The notes under the pieces were generated by a model. It did not search any database, had not been told where the DNA came from, and saw only the letters and a program-made list of their open reading frames with translations. The position numbers and the translations under genes are program-made. A stretch of DNA of 64,000 bases from the NCBI RefSeq assembly GCF_029813115.1, contig NZ_JAPZDS010000008.1:154222-218221 (forward strand), in the 5' to 3' direction. This stretch comes from Aureimonas sp. SK2. GTDB taxonomy: Bacteria > Pseudomonadota > Alphaproteobacteria > Rhizobiales > Rhizobiaceae. This document shows positions 10,163-20,523 of this stretch, piece by piece; within the stretch, counting starts at the first letter, position 1, and every line of letters begins with the position of its first letter.

Positions 10163-12214
10163 ATGTCCCAGGCCGAAACCGAGCAGAAGCCGAAGAAGCG
10201 CGAGACGGCAGCCCGCAAGGCCGCTGCCGCAGCGTCCCTGGAACGCCTGCACCGCCTCAGCCCCGACCGCGTCGCGATCGAGGGCGTCGAGCCGGAGATC
10301 GACGGCGGCCGCTTCGCGGTGAAGCGCGTCGAGGGCGAACCGCTCACCGTCACCGCCGACATCTTCTCCGACGGCCACGAGATCATCGCCGCAGCGCTTC
10401 TCACGCGCGGTCGGGACGATGCGGGCTGGCGGGAAACGCCCTTCACCTTCGTCGCCAACGACCGCTGGGGCGCGACGGTCACGTTCGAAAAGCCCGGCCC
10501 CTACCGCTTCACCATCCTTGCCTGGCGCGACACGTTCGCGACCTGGGCGAGCGATACCAAGAAGAAGAAGGACGCGGGCGTCGACATCGCTCTGGAACTG
10601 CGCGAGGGAGCGATCCTTCTCGAAAAGGCATCGGGATCGGGCCGGGGCAGCAAGGACCAGCAGAAGGCCCTGAAGGCCCTGCGCGAGCGCATCGCCAAGC
10701 TCGCCGCCAAGGGCGACGGCGCAAGCGTCTACGCCGCCTTCGAGGAGGAGGCGACGATCGCCCTCCTGCGCGATGTCGGCCTTCGCGAGAACCTCTCGTC
10801 CTACGGTCGCGAGGTGCCGGTATGGGTGGACCGCGAGCGCGCGGCGTTCTCGTCCTGGTACGAACTGATGCCGCGCTCGCAGTCGGGCGACGTCAACCGC
10901 CACGGGACGTTCGACGACGTGATCGCGCGTCTGCCCGACATCCGCGAGATGGGCTTCGACGTCCTTTATTTCCCGCCGATCCACCCGATCGGCAAGACCA
11001 ACCGCAAGGGCAAGAACAACAACGTCACGGCGCAGGAAGGCGAGCCCGGCAGCCCCTACGCGATCGGCTCACATGAGGGCGGCCACAAGGACCTCCACCC
11101 CCAGCTCGGCTCCTTCGCCGACTTCCAGCGCCTCGTGACGCGCGCGGCCGACCACGGGCTGGAGATCGCCATCGACTTCGCCATTCAATGCTCGCCCGAC
11201 CACCCCTGGATCAAGCAGCATCCCGAATGGTTCGACTGGCGGCCGGACGGCTCGATCAAATATGCCGAGAACCCGCCCAAGAAGTACCAGGACATCGTCA
11301 ACGTGGACTTCTACCGCGAGGGCGCGATCCCTTCGCTCTGGCAGGAGCTTCTGGACGTCGTCCTGTTCTGGCTGGACAAGGGCGTGCGCATCTTCCGCGT
11401 CGACAACCCCCACACCAAGCCCTTCCCCTTCTGGGAATGGCTGATCGCCGAGGTGCGGCTCGTGGATCCCGGCGCCGTGTTCCTGGCCGAGGCCTTCACG
11501 CGGCCCAAGCTCATGAAGCGCCTCGCCAAGGTCGGCTACAACCAGTCCTATTCCTACTTCACCTGGCGCAATCAGAAATGGGAACTGCGCGAGTATCTGA
11601 CCGAGCTGACGCGGGAGGAGTGCGCCGAGTACATGCGGCCGAACTTCTTCGTCAACACGCCGGACATCAACCCGCTCTTCCTCCACACGAGCGGTCGTCC
11701 GGGCTTTCGTATCCGGCTCGCGCTGGCGGCGACGCTCGCCGGCAACTACGGCGTCTATTCGGGTTTCGAGCTCTGCGAATCCGAGCCGCTGGTGAAGGGC
11801 AAGGAGGAGTACAAGGACTCGGAGAAATACGAGATCCGCGCCTTCGACTGGAAGCGCGAAGGCAACATCCGGGACGACATCGCCTTCTTCAACCGCATCC
11901 GCCGCTCCGAACCCGCGCTCAAGGACTTCCGCAACCTCGAGTTCCTGAACTTCTGGAACGACAACGTCCTCTACTACGCCAAGCGCACGCCGGACCGCTC
12001 GTCCTACCTCCTCGTCATGGTGAGCCTCGACCCGCACAACCCGCAAGGGGGCCATTTCGAAGTGCCCCTCTGGGAACTCGGACTGGGGGACGAGGCTTCC
12101 ATCACGGTCGAGGATCTCGTGGACGAGCGCACGTTCACCTGGACGGGCAAGATCCAGCACTGGTGGTTCCGCCCGGATGAGCGGCCCTACGCCGTATTCC
12201 GGATCTCCGCCTGA
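10163..12214 (+). CDS. glgE: Alpha-1,4-glucan:maltose-1-phosphate maltosyltransferase GlgE
   Basis: 683-residue GH13 enzyme that transfers maltosyl units from maltose 1-phosphate to the non-reducing end of alpha-1,4-glucan. The N-terminal domain typical of GlgE spans about residues 30-200 (VTADIFSDGHE). The catalytic barrel shows YFPPIHPIG, the nucleophile D414 in FRVDNPHTKPFPFWEW, the acid E443 in FLAEAFTRP, and FFVNTPDINP. Length fits the family (about 660-700). It begins the group glgE-mak-glgB on the plus strand. A weak hairpin at 10050-10082 lies between the previous gene and this start. Confidence 0.95.
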   Translation: MSQAETEQKPKKRETAARKAAAAASLERLHRLSPDRVAIEGVEPEIDGGRFAVKRVEGEPLTVTADIFSDGHEIIAAALLTRGRDDAGWRETPFTFVANDRWGATVTFEKPGPYRFTILAWRDTFATWASDTKKKKDAGVDIALELREGAILLEKASGSGRGSKDQQKALKALRERIAKLAAKGDGASVYAAFEEEATIALLRDVGLRENLSSYGREVPVWVDRERAAFSSWYELMPRSQSGDVNRHGTFDDVIARLPDIREMGFDVLYFPPIHPIGKTNRKGKNNNVTAQEGEPGSPYAIGSHEGGHKDLHPQLGSFADFQRLVTRAADHGLEIAIDFAIQCSPDHPWIKQHPEWFDWRPDGSIKYAENPPKKYQDIVNVDFYREGAIPSLWQELLDVVLFWLDKGVRIFRVDNPHTKPFPFWEWLIAEVRLVDPGAVFLAEAFTRPKLMKRLAKVGYNQSYSYFTWRNQKWELREYLTELTREECAEYMRPNFFVNTPDINPLFLHTSGRPGFRIRLALAATLAGNYGVYSGFELCESEPLVKGKEEYKDSEKYEIRAFDWKREGNIRDDIAFFNRIRRSEPALKDFRNLEFLNFWNDNVLYYAKRTPDRSSYLLVMVSLDPHNPQGGHFEVPLWELGLGDEASITVEDLVDERTFTWTGKIQHWWFRPDERPYAVFRISA

Positions 12215-12261
12215 TTCGAGCCCTTGCCGTCGCGCGAACACAGGGAAGCGAGAGTGCCAGC

Positions 12262-13749
12262 ATGACCTCTTCATCCTCCAGTCCGGGCAGGACGCCGGTC
12301 GACGGCTTCGATGCGGCCTCGGTGCCGTCCGCCGCGCTGATCGAGTTCGCCGGACGCCAGCGCTGGTTCGCCGGGCGCTCCGAGCCGGTCGCGGGCGCGC
12401 GTTTCGAGCCGATCGCAGGATCGATCGGTGCGGCCGAACTCGGCGAACTGGTGGTCGCCATCGAGGACGGCGAGGCGCAACGCTACTTCCTGCCGCTCGT
12501 CGCGGCGCCGGAAGGGGCCGCCGCGCACAGCCTGGACGCCGGTCCGGCCGGCGGCCTTCTGGCGGATGCCGCGCGTGATCCGGCCTTCGCGGCGGCCGTG
12601 GTCGCCTGTCTCGCGAAGGGCGGCGAGGGAGAGGGCGCCCTCGTCGTCCATCGCAGCCAGGCCGCCGCCGAGCGTCTGGCCGCCGTCGCGGGCGTGCCGG
12701 CGTCCGAGATCAAGGTCCTGTCGGGCGAGCAGTCCAACACCTCGGTCGGCATCGGCCGCCTCGGCATCCTGAAATTCTACCGCCGCCTGCGCGACGGCGA
12801 GCAGCCGGAGCTGGAGGTCACCGCGTTCCTCACCGAGAAGACCGGCTTCACCGGCGCGCCGGCGCTCTACGGCTCGCTGGAGCTGCGCCGGCCGGACGGA
12901 AGCCACGCGGCGGTCGCCGCGCTGTTCGAGCGGGTCGCCAACCGGGGCGATGCCTGGGCCGTCGTGACCGACGACCTCGTGGCCGCCTTGTCCGGTGCTC
13001 CCGCGCCGGCGGAGACCTTCGACGCCGGCCGCACGCTCGGCCGGCGCACGGGCGAGATGCACGCCGCGCTGGCGACCCGCACCGGCGATCCCGCCTTCGA
13101 CCCGGAAGCCCTCGACGCCGCTTCGCTTCAGAAGATCGTCGCCGAGGCGCGGCATGAAGCCGGCGAGGCGTTGGACGTCCTCGCCCGCGAAGCCGAGCGC
13201 AGCCCGGAGCTGAAGGGCGAGATCGACCGGCTTCTGGCTGCGCGCGCCGAGATCGACGGCTGGTTCGCGGGCTTCACGGCGGTTCCGAGCGGTGGTTGGC
13301 GCACGCGCATTCACGGCGACTACCATCTCGGCCAGGTTCTGGTGTCGGGCGAGGACGCGGTGATCCTCGACTTCGAGGGCGAGCCCGGCCGGCCGCTCAA
13401 CGAGCGCCGCGCCAAGACCTCGCCGCTGCGCGACGTCGCGGGCATGCTGCGATCCTTCGACTACGCCGCCTTCGCCGCGCGCGACCGTCTCGGAGCGGAA
13501 GCGGGCGAAGCGGCGCGCGAGGCGGCCGATGCCTGGGCCGCGCGGACGAGCGCGGATTTCCTCAAGGCCTGGGAGGCGGCCAGCGGCGTGTCCCTGGTGG
13601 ACGAGGCGAACCGCAGGCTCCTCGATCTCTTCGTGCTGCAGAAGGCCTTCTACGAACTGCGCTACGAGGCGGCCATGCGGCCCGCGTGGCTGTCCATCCC
13701 CCTCCGGGGCATCGTTTCCCTTCTCGAAAAGCGTCAGGTCGTCCGATGA
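12262..13749 (+). CDS. mak: Maltokinase (stand-alone, not fused to TreS)
   Basis: 495-residue kinase of the maltokinase group (aminoglycoside-phosphotransferase fold) that makes maltose 1-phosphate for GlgE from maltose and ATP. An N-terminal cap with [11 protein letters not shown] is followed by the nucleotide-binding region GEQSNTSV / ILKFYRRL and the catalytic loop [11 protein letters not shown] with the metal site DFEGEP, then [14 protein letters not shown]. In many relatives this protein is the C-terminal half of a TreS-Mak fusion placed between glgE and glgB; here only the kinase half is present, with its own ATG at 12262 and a GGGAAGCGAGAG stretch ahead. It overlaps glgB by four bases. 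Confidence 0.9.
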   Translation: MTSSSSSPGRTPVDGFDAASVPSAALIEFAGRQRWFAGRSEPVAGARFEPIAGSIGAAELGELVVAIEDGEAQRYFLPLVAAPEGAAAHSLDAGPAGGLLADAARDPAFAAAVVACLAKGGEGEGALVVHRSQAAAERLAAVAGVPASEIKVLSGEQSNTSVGIGRLGILKFYRRLRDGEQPELEVTAFLTEKTGFTGAPALYGSLELRRPDGSHAAVAALFERVANRGDAWAVVTDDLVAALSGAPAPAETFDAGRTLGRRTGEMHAALATRTGDPAFDPEALDAASLQKIVAEARHEAGEALDVLAREAERSPELKGEIDRLLAARAEIDGWFAGFTAVPSGGWRTRIHGDYHLGQVLVSGEDAVILDFEGEPGRPLNERRAKTSPLRDVAGMLRSFDYAAFAARDRLGAEAGEAAREAADAWAARTSADFLKAWEAASGVSLVDEANRRLLDLFVLQKAFYELRYEAAMRPAWLSIPLRGIVSLLEKRQVVR

Positions 13750-15971
13750 GCCAGACTGAAACCTCTCCCTCGACCGCGCCGTCCGGCGTCGACCACGGGC
13801 TGCATGGCGACGAAGCCCGGGCGCTGGGCGTCGGCCGCCACGAGAATCCGTTCGCGGTGCTCGGCATCCACCGCGCCGAAGGGGGCGCGGTGATCCGCGC
13901 CATGCGCCCCGGCGCCGAGCGCGCCGAGGTGATCGACACGTCCGGCAACGTGCTGGGGGCGCTCGAGCGCGGCGAGGTGGACGGCCTCTTCTCGGGCTTC
14001 ATCGCCGGTGACGTGCCGACCCACCGTTTCCGCTTCGGCCATGGCGACGTGACCTGGGAGGAGGACGACCCCTACCGCTTCGGCACGCTCCTCTCCGACT
14101 TCGACGCCTATCTTCTGGCCGAAGGGCGCCACTACAAGCTTTACGAGAAGCTCGGCGCGCATCCCCGCGAAATGGACGGGGTGAAGGGTGTGGCCTTCGC
14201 CGTCTGGGCGCCGGACGCGCGGCGCATCTCGGTGGTCGGCAACTTCAACGCCTGGGACGGGCGCCGCCACGTCATGCGCAAGCGCCTTGATACCGGCGTC
14301 TTTGAGATCTTCATTCCCGGCCTTCAGCGTGGCGAGGTCTATAAATACGAGATCATCGGCAAGCACGGCGAGGTCCTGCCCTTGAAGGCCGACCCGGTCG
14401 GCTTCCGCCAGGAACTCGCGCCCTCCACCGCCTCGATCGTGGACGGCCTCGTCGAGCACGAGTGGAACGACGACGCGTTTCGGGCCAAGCCGCAGGACTG
14501 GCAGGGCCGCGAGAAGCCGGTCTCGATCTACGAGGTGCATCTCGGCTCGTGGAAGCGGGGCGAGGGCGACACGTTCCTCGACTACGACGCGCTGGCCGTC
14601 GAACTCACCGCCTATGTGAAGGACATGGGCTTCACCCATGTCGAGTTCATGCCGGTCTCCGAGCATCCGTTCTACGGTTCCTGGGGCTATCAGCCGATCG
14701 GCCTCTACGCCCCGACCGCGCGCTTCGGCGATCCGGCCGGCTTCGCCCGTCTGGTCGATGCGCTGCATCAGGCCGACATCGGCGTCCTTCTCGACTGGGT
14801 GCCCGGCCATTTCCCGACCGACGTCCACGGCCTCGGCCGCTTCGACGGCACGGCGCTCTACGAGCATGCCGACCCGCGCCGCGGCTTCCACAAGGACTGG
14901 AATACGCTGATCTACGACTACGGCCGGACGGAGGTGAAGAACTACCTCGTCGCCAACGGGCTCTACTGGCTCGACCGCTTCCATGTCGACGGTCTGCGCG
15001 TCGATGCGGTCGCCTCGATGCTCTACCTCGACTATTCGCGCAGCCACGGCGAATGGGAGCCCAACATCCATGGCGGGCGCGAGAACCTCGAGGCCATGGC
15101 CTTCCTGAAGGAGACCAACGAGCAGGTCGGGGGGCAGTATCCGAACGCCTCGACCCATGCCGAGGAGTCCACCGCCTTCCCCGACGTGTCGCGCCCGACC
15201 TATGCCGGCGGTCTCGGCTTCCACTTCAAGTGGAACATGGGCTGGATGCACGACACCCTGCATTTCATGCAGGAGGACCCGATCAACCGCAAATACCACA
15301 TGCACCACATGACCTTCGGCATGGTGTATGCGTATTCGGAGAACTTCGTCCTGCCGCTTTCCCACGACGAGGTGGTCTACGGAAAGGGCTCGATCCTCGG
15401 CAAGATGCCGGGCGACTGGTGGCAGAAGTTCGCCAACCTCCGGGCCTATTACGGCTTCATGTGGACGCATCCCGGCAAGAAGCTGCTCTTCATGGGCGGC
15501 GAGTTCGGCCAGGCGGCGGAATGGAACCACGACCAGTCGCTCGACTGGCACCTCCTCCAGTATCGCGAGCACGAAGGCGTGCAGCGCCTGATCCGCGACC
15601 TCAACGCGCTCTACCGCAGCACGCCCGCGCTCTACGAGAACGACTGCGACCCGCACGGCTTCGAATGGGTCGACACGTCCAACGTCGACCAGTCGATCCT
15701 GTCGTTCCTGCGCAAGGACAAGCACGGCGGCGCGGCGCTGGTGGTCTGCAATTTCACGCCCAACGTCCATCACGGCTATCGCATCGGCGTGCCGCACGGC
15801 GGCTTCTGGGCCGAGGCGATGAACACGGACGCCGAGATCTACGGCGGGTCGAACGTCGGCAACATGGGCGGCAAGGAGGCGGAGGAGATCCACGCCAACG
15901 GCCGGCCGTTCTCGCTGTCCTTGAGCCTGCCGCCGCTCTCGACGGTGGTGCTGGTGCCGCGAGAGGGCTGA
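13746..15971 (+). CDS. glgB: 1,4-alpha-glucan branching enzyme GlgB
   Basis: 741-residue GH13 branching enzyme that creates alpha-1,6 branches in glycogen-like glucan. It has the long N-terminal form (N1 plus the E-set domain with [11 protein letters not shown], then [18 protein letters not shown]), and the catalytic motifs [25 protein letters not shown] with the nucleophile Asp, HAEESTAFP with the acid Glu, and LPLSHDEVV. The ATG at 13746 overlaps the mak stop (ATGA), so translation is probably coupled. Together with glgE and mak it makes a complete glucan polymerising and branching set. Confidence 0.96.
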   Translation: MSQTETSPSTAPSGVDHGLHGDEARALGVGRHENPFAVLGIHRAEGGAVIRAMRPGAERAEVIDTSGNVLGALERGEVDGLFSGFIAGDVPTHRFRFGHGDVTWEEDDPYRFGTLLSDFDAYLLAEGRHYKLYEKLGAHPREMDGVKGVAFAVWAPDARRISVVGNFNAWDGRRHVMRKRLDTGVFEIFIPGLQRGEVYKYEIIGKHGEVLPLKADPVGFRQELAPSTASIVDGLVEHEWNDDAFRAKPQDWQGREKPVSIYEVHLGSWKRGEGDTFLDYDALAVELTAYVKDMGFTHVEFMPVSEHPFYGSWGYQPIGLYAPTARFGDPAGFARLVDALHQADIGVLLDWVPGHFPTDVHGLGRFDGTALYEHADPRRGFHKDWNTLIYDYGRTEVKNYLVANGLYWLDRFHVDGLRVDAVASMLYLDYSRSHGEWEPNIHGGRENLEAMAFLKETNEQVGGQYPNASTHAEESTAFPDVSRPTYAGGLGFHFKWNMGWMHDTLHFMQEDPINRKYHMHHMTFGMVYAYSENFVLPLSHDEVVYGKGSILGKMPGDWWQKFANLRAYYGFMWTHPGKKLLFMGGEFGQAAEWNHDQSLDWHLLQYREHEGVQRLIRDLNALYRSTPALYENDCDPHGFEWVDTSNVDQSILSFLRKDKHGGAALVVCNFTPNVHHGYRIGVPHGGFWAEAMNTDAEIYGGSNVGNMGGKEAEEIHANGRPFSLSLSLPPLSTVVLVPREG

Positions 15972-15975
15972 CGCG

Positions 15976-17118
15976 TCAGGCGGCCAGCGCCGTCTCCTGC
16001 TCGACGCGGTTGCGGCCGAGCCGCTTGGCCAGATAGAGCGCCCGGTCGGCGGCGGCCATGGTCGCCTCGTAGCTTCGTTCCATGCTGGAGGCGACGCCGA
16101 TGCTGACCGTCACCGTCGTGGGGCCGTTCTTGGCTGCGGCGGCCGCCTGGTGGAAGCGCTGGCGCAGGCGATCGGCCATGTTGTGGCCTTCGCGCATGTC
16201 GCAGGCGGGGATGAAGGCGGCGAACTCCTCGCCGCCGAGCCGCCCGATGATGGCCGCCGACTTCATCTCGCTTTCGGCGACGCGGGCGAAGAGACGCAGC
16301 ACCTCGTCGCCCGTCTGGTGGCCGTAGGTGTCGTTGACGGCCTTGAAGTGATCGAGGTCGCAAAGGAGCATGATCCCGGCCGGCGCCCCGGCCTCCGTGG
16401 CCGCGTTGACCTGCCGGGTGAAGCTGCGGCGGTTGGCCAGGCCGGTGAGAAAGTCCGTCTGCGAAGCCGCGAGGAGCCGGTTCTCCCCTTCCTCCCGAAC
16501 CATGGCGAGGAGCGCGATCGGCGCGGCTACGGCATAGAGCACGCCTTCTCCCATCGTGATCAGCGCGAACAACTGGATGAAGGCCGCATCGGCCTGGCTG
16601 TCGAGCATCGGCATGGCGATCACGCGCGACATGTAGAGCGCGCCGTGAATGGCGAAGATCGCGATGGCCAGCGGGCGCGAGCGCAAGGGCGCGAGCGAGG
16701 GCGCGAGGAGTGCGGTGATGCCGGCGAACTGGATGGTCGCGATCACCAGAGAGGCCATGGCGTGCCATATCGGGAGCGGCAGATTCGGACCGACCCAGAG
16801 CCAGAGCAGGGCACCCCCGACGACCGGAAGGGCGGGCGGCGCGACGGATCGGCCGCCGATCTTCGAGATGCCGGAGACCATCAGCCCGTAGCCGGCGAAG
16901 AGGCAGAGATTGGACAGGCCGGATCCCAGAATTGCCGGGATGCTCTCGCGCCATGAGACGAGGACCGTTCCAAAAAACAGGAGGAGATAGGCAAGAGCCC
17001 AGACGCGCAGGACCCCCTTGCGACGTTCGTTGAACAGGCTTTCACCGAAGGCCAGGGCGCTCGCCACGCACAGGACGGCGCCGCACAGCACGTATATCGT
17101 GAACAGATCGACCTGCAT
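15976..17118 (-). CDS. GGDEF-domain diguanylate cyclase, membrane-bound
   Basis: 380-residue protein: six or seven hydrophobic helices over about residues 1-200, then a GGDEF domain with LTGLANRRSF, CDLDHFKAVND and the active-site form RLGGEEF. The intact GGEEF predicts c-di-GMP synthesis from GTP. The product-inhibition site (RxxD just ahead of the GGEEF loop) is not present; the region reads KSAAIIGRLGG. The start at 17118 (MQVDLF) places the first helix at the N-terminus; 16 further codons upstream lead to a GTG and look unlike protein. It converges on glgB with four bases between the stops. Confidence 0.87.
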   Translation of the reverse strand: MQVDLFTIYVLCGAVLCVASALAFGESLFNERRKGVLRVWALAYLLLFFGTVLVSWRESIPAILGSGLSNLCLFAGYGLMVSGISKIGGRSVAPPALPVVGGALLWLWVGPNLPLPIWHAMASLVIATIQFAGITALLAPSLAPLRSRPLAIAIFAIHGALYMSRVIAMPMLDSQADAAFIQLFALITMGEGVLYAVAAPIALLAMVREEGENRLLAASQTDFLTGLANRRSFTRQVNAATEAGAPAGIMLLCDLDHFKAVNDTYGHQTGDEVLRLFARVAESEMKSAAIIGRLGGEEFAAFIPACDMREGHNMADRLRQRFHQAAAAAKNGPTTVTVSIGVASSMERSYEATMAAADRALYLAKRLGRNRVEQETALAA

Positions 17119-17227
17119 GGAACCACAGCCCTCAGCTTCGGGCCGGACTCTGCGCGCGCACGGCACAATGAATCGTTTAGGGGGTCCCGGAGAACGCGCG
17201 ATCGATCCGCGCGTCCTTAAGGAAGCG

Positions 17228-18127
17228 TTAGCGGGCCGGGGCGCCGTCGTCCGGCTTCACGGGCACCATGTCCACCGCGTGACGATGGCGCTGCGGACCG
17301 GCGGTGATCAGAACCCCGTCGATCGGCGCGACGTCGGCATAGTCGCGCCCGAGCGCGACGAGGACATGGTCGTCGCCGGCTAGGCACCCGTTGGTCGGGT
17401 CGAAGCCGATCCAGCCTTCGTCCGGGCCGGTCCAGACCTCGACCCAGGCATGCATGGCGTCGGCGCCCTCAAGGCGCGGCCGGCCGGGCGGCGGCTCGGT
17501 GCGCAGGAAGCCGCTGGCATAGGCGGCGGGGATGCCGCAGCCGCGCAGCCCCGCGATCATCATGTGGGAGAAGTCCTGGCAGACGCCGCGCCGCGTGGCG
17601 AAGGTCTCCTCGACACCCGTCCCCACGGACGACACGCCGGCCTCGAAGCGGAAGTCCGCCCGGATGCGTCGGGCCAGCGCCAGGAGGGAGAGGCCGATCG
17701 GCGCGTCGGCGTCCAGCGTCTCGGCGACATAGGCGGCGACGGCCGGGGAGGGCGCGACGAGATGGCCGGCGCCGCCGAAATGGACCGGGCTGCCGCCGTC
17801 CGGGTCGCGGCTCCCGGCCACGAGGCGGCGGATGGCGGCGGGCGGCGGCGTCCGCTCGAGGCGCGGCGCCCGGCGCTCCACCAGGACGCGCGTCGTCAGC
17901 TCGATGCGCAGCTCGTCGTGCGGACGGGGCAGGAGGAGGTGGGCCGTCCGGTTGCCGAAGAAGTCGGCTTCCTCGTGCAGCTCTCCGGGCGCCGGCTCGA
18001 CGCCGAGGCGGCGCGCGAGGACGCGCTGGCCGCGATCCTCCCGCGGCTCGACGCGCAGGATGTGGCGGGCGTCCTTCACCAGTCCGGGATAGTGGTAGGC
18101 GATCAGGAGACGGATGTCGTAGATCAC
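17228..18127 (-). CDS. Transglutaminase-like cysteine peptidase family protein
   Basis: 299-residue bacterial transglutaminase-like protein. A beta-rich N-terminal domain (about residues 1-85) precedes the papain-like core with the triad C183 (GVCQDFSH), H226 (AMHAWVEVW) and D243 (GFDPTNG), all intact. No signal peptide, so probably cytoplasmic. It is the third gene of a minus-strand operon, with a GTG start nine bases after the ATP-grasp/alpha-E gene stops. Families in this setting are predicted to cleave or form amide bonds in peptides; the substrate is not known. Confidence 0.88.
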   Translation of the reverse strand: MIYDIRLLIAYHYPGLVKDARHILRVEPREDRGQRVLARRLGVEPAPGELHEEADFFGNRTAHLLLPRPHDELRIELTTRVLVERRAPRLERTPPPAAIRRLVAGSRDPDGGSPVHFGGAGHLVAPSPAVAAYVAETLDADAPIGLSLLALARRIRADFRFEAGVSSVGTGVEETFATRRGVCQDFSHMMIAGLRGCGIPAAYASGFLRTEPPPGRPRLEGADAMHAWVEVWTGPDEGWIGFDPTNGCLAGDDHVLVALGRDYADVAPIDGVLITAGPQRHRHAVDMVPVKPDDGAPAR

Positions 18128-18135
18128 GAAAGGGC

Positions 18136-20523
18136 CTATTCGCTGCCGAAACGCTCGATCGCGCCCTCGGGCGCGACGGCGAAGTAGCGTTCCGACAGAA
18201 GGTCGGAAATGTCGCGCAGGTCCTGCGCCACGCGCCGCAGGAAGGCCGGCGTCACCTCCGCCGGGGTTGCGGTTTCCAGGCGCACGTCGAGACGCGCGAT
18301 ACGGCGGGCGCCGCCGTCGAGGCTTTCGCCCGCATGGATGCCGGGCAGGTCGGCCATGGTCCGACGCACGGCGGCCACCTGATAGGCGACGGAGCGCGGG
18401 TTGAGCGGATCGAGGATTCCGAGATCCAGCACCGTCTCGCCCTGGAGTTCGACGGAGAAGCGGCGGCGATAGGTGAGGCGGCTGTCGGTGAATTCGAGCA
18501 GCGCTTCGAGAACGCCTTCGCCGCCGGCGGCCAGGAAGTCGGCGCAGGCGGCGGCGGTCCCTTCGCCGCGCTCGATCCGCCGCCCGCACTGGAGAAAGCG
18601 CCAGCCGGAGAACTGGTACATGTTCTCTTCGACGAGGCCGGAGAAGCCGGCAAGGCGGGTGAGGAGCCGGCCGGCGAGGCTCGGGTGATCGACGGGGGCC
18701 GCTTCCCGCCGCGCTTCGCCGAGTAGGTCGGCGACCTCCGCCAGAACCCGCCAGGCATCGGGCGAGAAGCGGTCGCGGATGCGCGAGGCGATGTCGAAGG
18801 CCGAGCGGGCGATCCGGTGGAGACCGGCGAGCGGATCGTCGGCCGTAACCCCGGACCGTGTCAGAAGGGCACGGCGCGCGACATCGACGGGGGTCTCGCG
18901 CTCCTCGGCGCCCCGCTCCAGTGTGGCGCGCCAGAGGCGGATCGCGATCTCCGTCCGCTCGGCGCTGCGGCCCAGCCAGAAGAGGTTGTCGGCCGCGCGC
19001 GCCGGGAGCGAGCCCGGCAGGCGGCGGCGGAAGGTGTTTCCCGGCGACAGAAGCGTGATCGGCGCATCCGGCTCGTCACCGGGAATCCAGACGTCCATCG
19101 ACCGCCCGCCGGTGCCGATCGCCGGCACTGCGTCGCCGGGCGCGTTGGAGGCGCGGGCGAAACCGCCGGGCATGACCTCCCATCCCGTCGCGGACTGGGA
19201 CAGGAAGACGCGCAGTGTGACCGGCCGGGCGACGAACACACCGTCCGATTCCATCGGAACGCAGGAAAGCGGCGGAACCCGGCGCGCGACGAGATGGACC
19301 GCGTCGTCCGGTGTGCAGGGCAGATCGAGATCGGACGGGGACAGACCGGCCTGTCCGGGAAAGGCGGGACCGAGCTTCCAGTCGCCGTCGGATCGCGCCT
19401 CGGCGTGACCCCCGGCATCGCCGCACCAGAGCGTGTCGACCGAAGGGAGCGCCAGCCGCTCGCCGAGCAGCCGTTCGGCCATCGCGCCCTCGAAGGCGGC
19501 GAAAGCGGGGGTTTCGAGGATGCCGGAGCCGAGTGCGTTGACGAGGTCGAGATGGCCCGCGCGCACGGCGCGCAGGAGGCCCGGCGTGCCGATCCGCGAT
19601 TGCGACAGGAGTTCCAGCGGGTCGGCATAGTCGGCGTCGAGACGCCGCCACAGGACGGAGACGGGCTTCAGCCCCTCCACGGTGCGCAGCTTCGCCTCGT
19701 CGCCCTGCACCACGAGGTCGCCGCCCTCCAGGAGATGGAAGCCGAGATAGCGGGCGAGATAGGCGTGCTCGAAATAGGTCTCGTTGAACGGGCCGGGCGT
19801 CAGGAGGCCGATCCGGGCGCCTTCCTGGTCGTTGAGCGCCTCCAGCGCTTCCCGGAACCGGGCGAAGAAGCCGGCAAGACGGCGCAGGTGGAGCTGGCGG
19901 GCAAGGTCCGGCAGGGCGCGGGCGGTGGCGACCCGGTTCTCCAGGGCGAAGCCGGCGCCGGACGGCGCCTGCGCCCGGTCTCCGAGGACGCGCCAGCTGC
20001 CGTCCGGCCCGCGGCCGAGATCCACCGCGATGAAGCGGACGAGCGACTTGCCCGACAGTCCTTGGTTTGCCAGTGGCCGAAGGAACTCCGGATTGTGGCC
20101 GAGGAGGCGGGCCGGCAGGACGCCCTCGCGGACCAGCGAACGCGGGCCATAGAGGTCGGCGATCAGCCGCTCGAGATAGGTCGCGCGCTGCACCAGCGCG
20201 CGCTCCAAGGTGCGCCACTCGCCGGGGTCGATGACGAAGGGCGGGAAGGCGAGGGGCCAGAGGCGAGCGCCGCCGTCCTCGCCGGCGCGGTAGTAGACGC
20301 CGGCCTCCCGCAGGTACTGCTCGGCCGTTGCGAACCGCGCTTCGCGCTCTGGCCGCGTGAGTTCGCCGAGCGCCTCCATGACCGGCCGATAGGCGGGGCG
20401 AAGGCGGCCGTCCGGAGTGGCCATCTCGTCGAAGGCGCCGGGCAGGGGGCGCCAGGGCGGCCCGCTGTCGGACGTCCGCACGCCTTGCGACTGCGACTGC
20501 CGCTGGGACGCGTCAGAGCGCAA
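18136..20523 (-). CDS. Circularly permuted ATP-grasp protein fused to alpha-E domain
   Basis: 795-residue two-part protein. Residues from about 30 to 480 match the circularly permuted ATP-grasp ligase family (DUF404/DUF407; segments [43 protein letters not shown]). Residues from about 490 to 795 form the all-helical alpha-E domain (DUF403; [32 protein letters not shown]). Elsewhere the two are often separate genes; here they are one. ATP-grasp ligases join carboxylates to amines with ATP, so a peptide or amide ligase is predicted. The start is uncertain: a TTG at 20523 overlaps the previous stop region, and a GTG at 20481 is an alternative; neither has a strong ribosome site. Confidence 0.85.
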   Translation of the reverse strand: MRSDASQRQSQSQGVRTSDSGPPWRPLPGAFDEMATPDGRLRPAYRPVMEALGELTRPEREARFATAEQYLREAGVYYRAGEDGGARLWPLAFPPFVIDPGEWRTLERALVQRATYLERLIADLYGPRSLVREGVLPARLLGHNPEFLRPLANQGLSGKSLVRFIAVDLGRGPDGSWRVLGDRAQAPSGAGFALENRVATARALPDLARQLHLRRLAGFFARFREALEALNDQEGARIGLLTPGPFNETYFEHAYLARYLGFHLLEGGDLVVQGDEAKLRTVEGLKPVSVLWRRLDADYADPLELLSQSRIGTPGLLRAVRAGHLDLVNALGSGILETPAFAAFEGAMAERLLGERLALPSVDTLWCGDAGGHAEARSDGDWKLGPAFPGQAGLSPSDLDLPCTPDDAVHLVARRVPPLSCVPMESDGVFVARPVTLRVFLSQSATGWEVMPGGFARASNAPGDAVPAIGTGGRSMDVWIPGDEPDAPITLLSPGNTFRRRLPGSLPARAADNLFWLGRSAERTEIAIRLWRATLERGAEERETPVDVARRALLTRSGVTADDPLAGLHRIARSAFDIASRIRDRFSPDAWRVLAEVADLLGEARREAAPVDHPSLAGRLLTRLAGFSGLVEENMYQFSGWRFLQCGRRIERGEGTAAACADFLAAGGEGVLEALLEFTDSRLTYRRRFSVELQGETVLDLGILDPLNPRSVAYQVAAVRRTMADLPGIHAGESLDGGARRIARLDVRLETATPAEVTPAFLRRVAQDLRDISDLLSERYFAVAPEGAIERFGSE

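Noticed and set aside
17217..17231. CtrA-like TTAA-N7-TTAG
   Set aside because: Its second half includes the stop codon of the transglutaminase gene, and the match to TTAA-N7-TTAAC is imperfect.
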